From JBEEOW01 sp041191405 (GTDB taxonomy: Bacteria > Bacteroidota > Bacteroidia > Cytophagales > UBA9547): DNA of 64,000 nucleotides. Numbering within the stretch: position 1 is the stretch's first letter; every line of letters starts with the position of its first letter. A model generated the notes under the pieces. That model saw only the letters and a list, made by a program, of their open reading frames with translations. It was not told the DNA's origin and searched no databases. Positions 61,637 to 64,000 of the stretch are shown piece by piece. Location: the NCBI GenBank assembly GCA_041191405.1, contig JBEEOW010000020.1, forward strand, positions 14,794 to 78,793, written 5' to 3'. Both the position numbers and the translations under genes were made by a program.

Positions 61637-63577
61637 ATGAATCAATTTAAAGTAGCAAAAATATTTTTCTTATCTATCCTGAATGTGTTAATTTTCAGTA
61701 TAGTTAGCAATGCGCAAGTGGTTGATGATAGTACCAAACAAGTGTATGGTTTTCATTCAACATCAGTATTTACTGAAAAAGATGTTTTTTCGAGAAATGG
61801 AAAAATGTCGAGACCAGATTCTGCTGTTGATTTTTTATATCGCTATGATAAATTGTACGCACCTAATTATTTAGCTCAAAACTTAGGAAATAGAGGTACT
61901 GCATACAAATTCATTTTACCTCAATTTGATACCAAAATTGGTTACCAAGCTGGGTATAATGTATATGATATTTATGCAACCGACCCAAGTAATATCAAGT
62001 ATTTCAACACACATTCGCCCTATGCAAATTTAAATTACATTCAAGGTGGAACAGGCGAAAACTCTTTACATTTTATTTTTTCAAGAAATATTACAGAAAA
62101 TTGGAATTTCGGTTTAACAGTTGACCGTATGACATCTGTAAAACAAATTGGTAGAAAACGCCAAAGAGACAGAGCTTTAAGTGGTTGGGATGCTAACTTT
62201 TTCACCTCATTTCAATCTAAAAATAAGAAATATACGCTTTTAACCAATGTTGGTAAGTTTACACACAATGTGTTTGAATCGGGTGGTATTGCGCCCAATT
62301 ACTCAAAAAATATAACCGATTACGATACTTCATTTAGTTTGTATTCGCAATCTGCAATTCAATTAACTGATAGTGCCCGTTCATTAGAAGATAGGTTGTA
62401 TTACCATTTATTTCACCAATACGATTTGAAATTTGCTAAGCTGTTTAATACTTTTGATTATAGTAACCAGTATGTTGGTTATAATGATAAGTCGTTAACA
62501 GGTAAGCCGTTTGTGAATATTTACCCTAGATATTTCAAAGATTCTTTAACAAGTTTTTACAGAGCTCGATTTAAAACTTTTGAAAATAATATTGGGTTAG
62601 TTGGAAAGGTTAAAGGTTTGGATGCAAAATTTTTCTACACCCAAAAATCCATTGAATACACGCAAATTAGGAGTACATTTTCAAATAAAAATAACATCAC
62701 TCAAGGATTTTTAAATGCTCAAGTAGCATTCAATACCAGCAAAGATTTATCAATTGTGTTAGATTATAAACAAATGATTGCTAATACAATAACAAGTGAT
62801 TCTTCATACAAATTTAATGGTTCTATTGATAATAAATTATTGTCTGTTGAAGTTCAGTGGAAATCATTTAAACTCGATGTTGTAAATAAAACCTATATGC
62901 CTACATTAATGCAAACTGCCATGTTAGGTAATAATTATAAGTGGAACAATAATTTAAGTTCTATCAATAATACTGGTTTTAAATTGTCATTTGTTCCGAA
63001 ATTTAAGAAACAAGCACTTGGTATTTATGCTGAATATCAGCAATATACTAATTACACTTATTTAAAAAATAAATTAGATACCAATACAATTAAGTTTACA
63101 CAAGATATTGAAGTTAAACAAGTTAGTGACAATATCAATTACTTAAGTTTGGTAATTAATCCTGATTTAAGTTTTGGTAGATTTAGATTTTACAACCTTT
63201 TGAGATATTCAAAAGCAAGCAATACTGCTTTGCGTATGCCAACACTGTATTACAATTTATTAGTGAGTTATACACATAAATTTAAAAATGCTATTGCAGT
63301 ATCCATTGGTTTAGATAATCACTATAAATCAGAATATTATGGAGATGCTTATAACCCAATTTTACAACAATTTGTAGTACAAAATTCATTTCAAAACAAA
63401 GCCTATTTGGTATCTGATTTGTTTATAAATGTAAACATCAAAGGAACAACAGTTTGGGTAAAAGGTATCCAAATGAATCAAGGATTATTCGGACAAGATG
63501 TATATTTTATAACTCCTTATTATCCAGGCTTAAAACGTATGTTTAGCTTTGGTGTTAATTGGACTTTTTTTGATTGA
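61637..63577 (+). CDS. Putative porin, outer-membrane beta-barrel
   Basis: 646 residues. Signal peptide ending SIVSNAQ; the mature part has DFLYRYDKLYAPNYLAQNLGNRGTA and the long alternating-strand barrel of the Bacteroidota putative-porin family (PF14121-like), with Tyr/Phe girdles and a C-terminal SFGVNWTFFD whose penultimate aromatic is typical. Probably forms a general or substrate-specific channel. Substrate unknown. Confidence 0.85.
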   Translation: MNQFKVAKIFFLSILNVLIFSIVSNAQVVDDSTKQVYGFHSTSVFTEKDVFSRNGKMSRPDSAVDFLYRYDKLYAPNYLAQNLGNRGTAYKFILPQFDTKIGYQAGYNVYDIYATDPSNIKYFNTHSPYANLNYIQGGTGENSLHFIFSRNITENWNFGLTVDRMTSVKQIGRKRQRDRALSGWDANFFTSFQSKNKKYTLLTNVGKFTHNVFESGGIAPNYSKNITDYDTSFSLYSQSAIQLTDSARSLEDRLYYHLFHQYDLKFAKLFNTFDYSNQYVGYNDKSLTGKPFVNIYPRYFKDSLTSFYRARFKTFENNIGLVGKVKGLDAKFFYTQKSIEYTQIRSTFSNKNNITQGFLNAQVAFNTSKDLSIVLDYKQMIANTITSDSSYKFNGSIDNKLLSVEVQWKSFKLDVVNKTYMPTLMQTAMLGNNYKWNNNLSSINNTGFKLSFVPKFKKQALGIYAEYQQYTNYTYLKNKLDTNTIKFTQDIEVKQVSDNINYLSLVINPDLSFGRFRFYNLLRYSKASNTALRMPTLYYNLLVSYTHKFKNAIAVSIGLDNHYKSEYYGDAYNPILQQFVVQNSFQNKAYLVSDLFINVNIKGTTVWVKGIQMNQGLFGQDVYFITPYYPGLKRMFSFGVNWTFFD

Positions 63578-63615
63578 TATTGAAAAAACTTAAATGCTCT
63601 TAATTTAAGAATATT

Positions 63616-63933
63616 ATGAGTTACGAATTTTCTGAAACGTATTGGTCCGATTACAATCAATTTCTTTTATTAGTTAAGCAAATTTTAGATAAAAATGAAT
63701 GTCAAAAGCAATTTGAAAGTCCCAGTTTATTAATTGAAACTTGGAAAGAAATTGTTGATTCTGGTCATAATTATAGTTTTTCAGTTTATGATTGGCAAAC
63801 TGATATTTCAATTCGAAATTTAATAGAGTTGATATTGAATGAAGAGAGTATTAAAAAAATTGAATATTTTTATTCTCCTGACTTCCGCAAATTATTAGTA
63901 ATCATTCTAAATAATCTGTTAAAATGTTTATAA
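63616..63933 (+). CDS. Hypothetical protein (105 residues)
   Basis: Acidic and Trp-rich N-terminus (MSYEFSETYWSDYNQFLLLV), then helices with IETWKEIVDSGHNYSFSVYDW and a hydrophobic Leu-rich C-terminus. Cytoplasmic, no signal. The size and composition recall immunity-type or SMI1-like small proteins, but no motif supports this. The 67 nt after it (to the window end) hold no supported feature. Confidence 0.5.
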   Translation: MSYEFSETYWSDYNQFLLLVKQILDKNECQKQFESPSLLIETWKEIVDSGHNYSFSVYDWQTDISIRNLIELILNEESIKKIEYFYSPDFRKLLVIILNNLLKCL

Positions 63934-64000
63934 TTAAGCAATTGCAATTTTTATTTGAGTGATTTTGGGTGTCCCAGAGTTGTTTTGTAGCTTTGAGAAT

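Noticed and set aside
63934..64000. Possible CRISPR-type repeat or gene end (GTCCCAGAGTTGTTTTGTAG)
   Set aside because: It resembles Bacteroidota type II repeat ends only vaguely and occurs once; the window stops before a second copy could be seen. A minus-strand frame is open for about 20 codons but shows nothing recognisable.

Overview
The window is low-GC (roughly one third G+C by eye) and reads as the chromosome of a member of the Bacteroidota. Evidence: promoters of the TAnnTTTG type lying very close to start codons, few recognisable Shine-Dalgarno sites, a type-9-secretion-like C-terminal tail, LruC/DUF4114 and putative-porin (PF14121-like) proteins, a TonB-dependent receptor with an SIEELMGLKVTTAS-type N-terminus, an EpsL-like sugar transferase with a Cys cluster, and hybrid kinases carrying C-terminal HPt domains. 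No rRNA, tRNA, CRISPR array, integrase or complete insertion sequence was seen.

Region by region. 1-30.6 kb is mostly housekeeping: a HepT-like toxin C-terminus cut by the window edge, ffh, an AcpH-like protein, a YciO-type protein, two EamA transporters, a SGNH lipoprotein, a membrane hybrid kinase with a response regulator, a TonB receptor, a thioesterase, a Crp-type regulator, an M48 protease, hldD, metF, a DUF4143 ATPase flanked by 35-nt direct repeats, metH behind a SAM-I riboswitch with its own promoter, and a BtuF/BtuC-like importer without an ATPase gene. 30.6-57.5 kb is a large Wzx/Wzy-type exopolysaccharide locus: glycosyltransferases, polymerase/ligase, Wzc-like ATPase, half-length TolC-like protein, acyltransferase, methyltransferase, initiating sugar transferase and flippase. 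It is interleaved with signalling genes. 58.4-63.9 kb returns to core genes: queD-like, lpxB, serC-like, MaoC hydratase, putative porin.

The most notable system lies at 49.2-57.5 kb. Two tandem H-NOX paralogues, both 180 residues, precede a hybrid kinase that begins with an HNOBA (H-NOX-associated) domain, then a single receiver, then the initiating sugar transferase, a glycosyltransferase and the flippase, all on one strand. The second H-NOX has the proximal heme His104 and the YxSxR motif. The first has Tyr104 and has lost the Tyr and Arg of YxSxR. The layout suggests nitric-oxide control of exopolysaccharide, with a degenerate H-NOX as a possible modulator.

Two genes of the same locus carry one in-frame TAA each in otherwise intact frames (a NarL-type regulator at codon 28, an acyltransferase at codon 4). 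Two more genes survive only as fragments (a DUF4143 ATPase C-terminus and a KilA-N protein). Many intergenic gaps are filled with degenerate 7-8 nt-period repeat blocks whose sub-blocks keep the same order at several sites.
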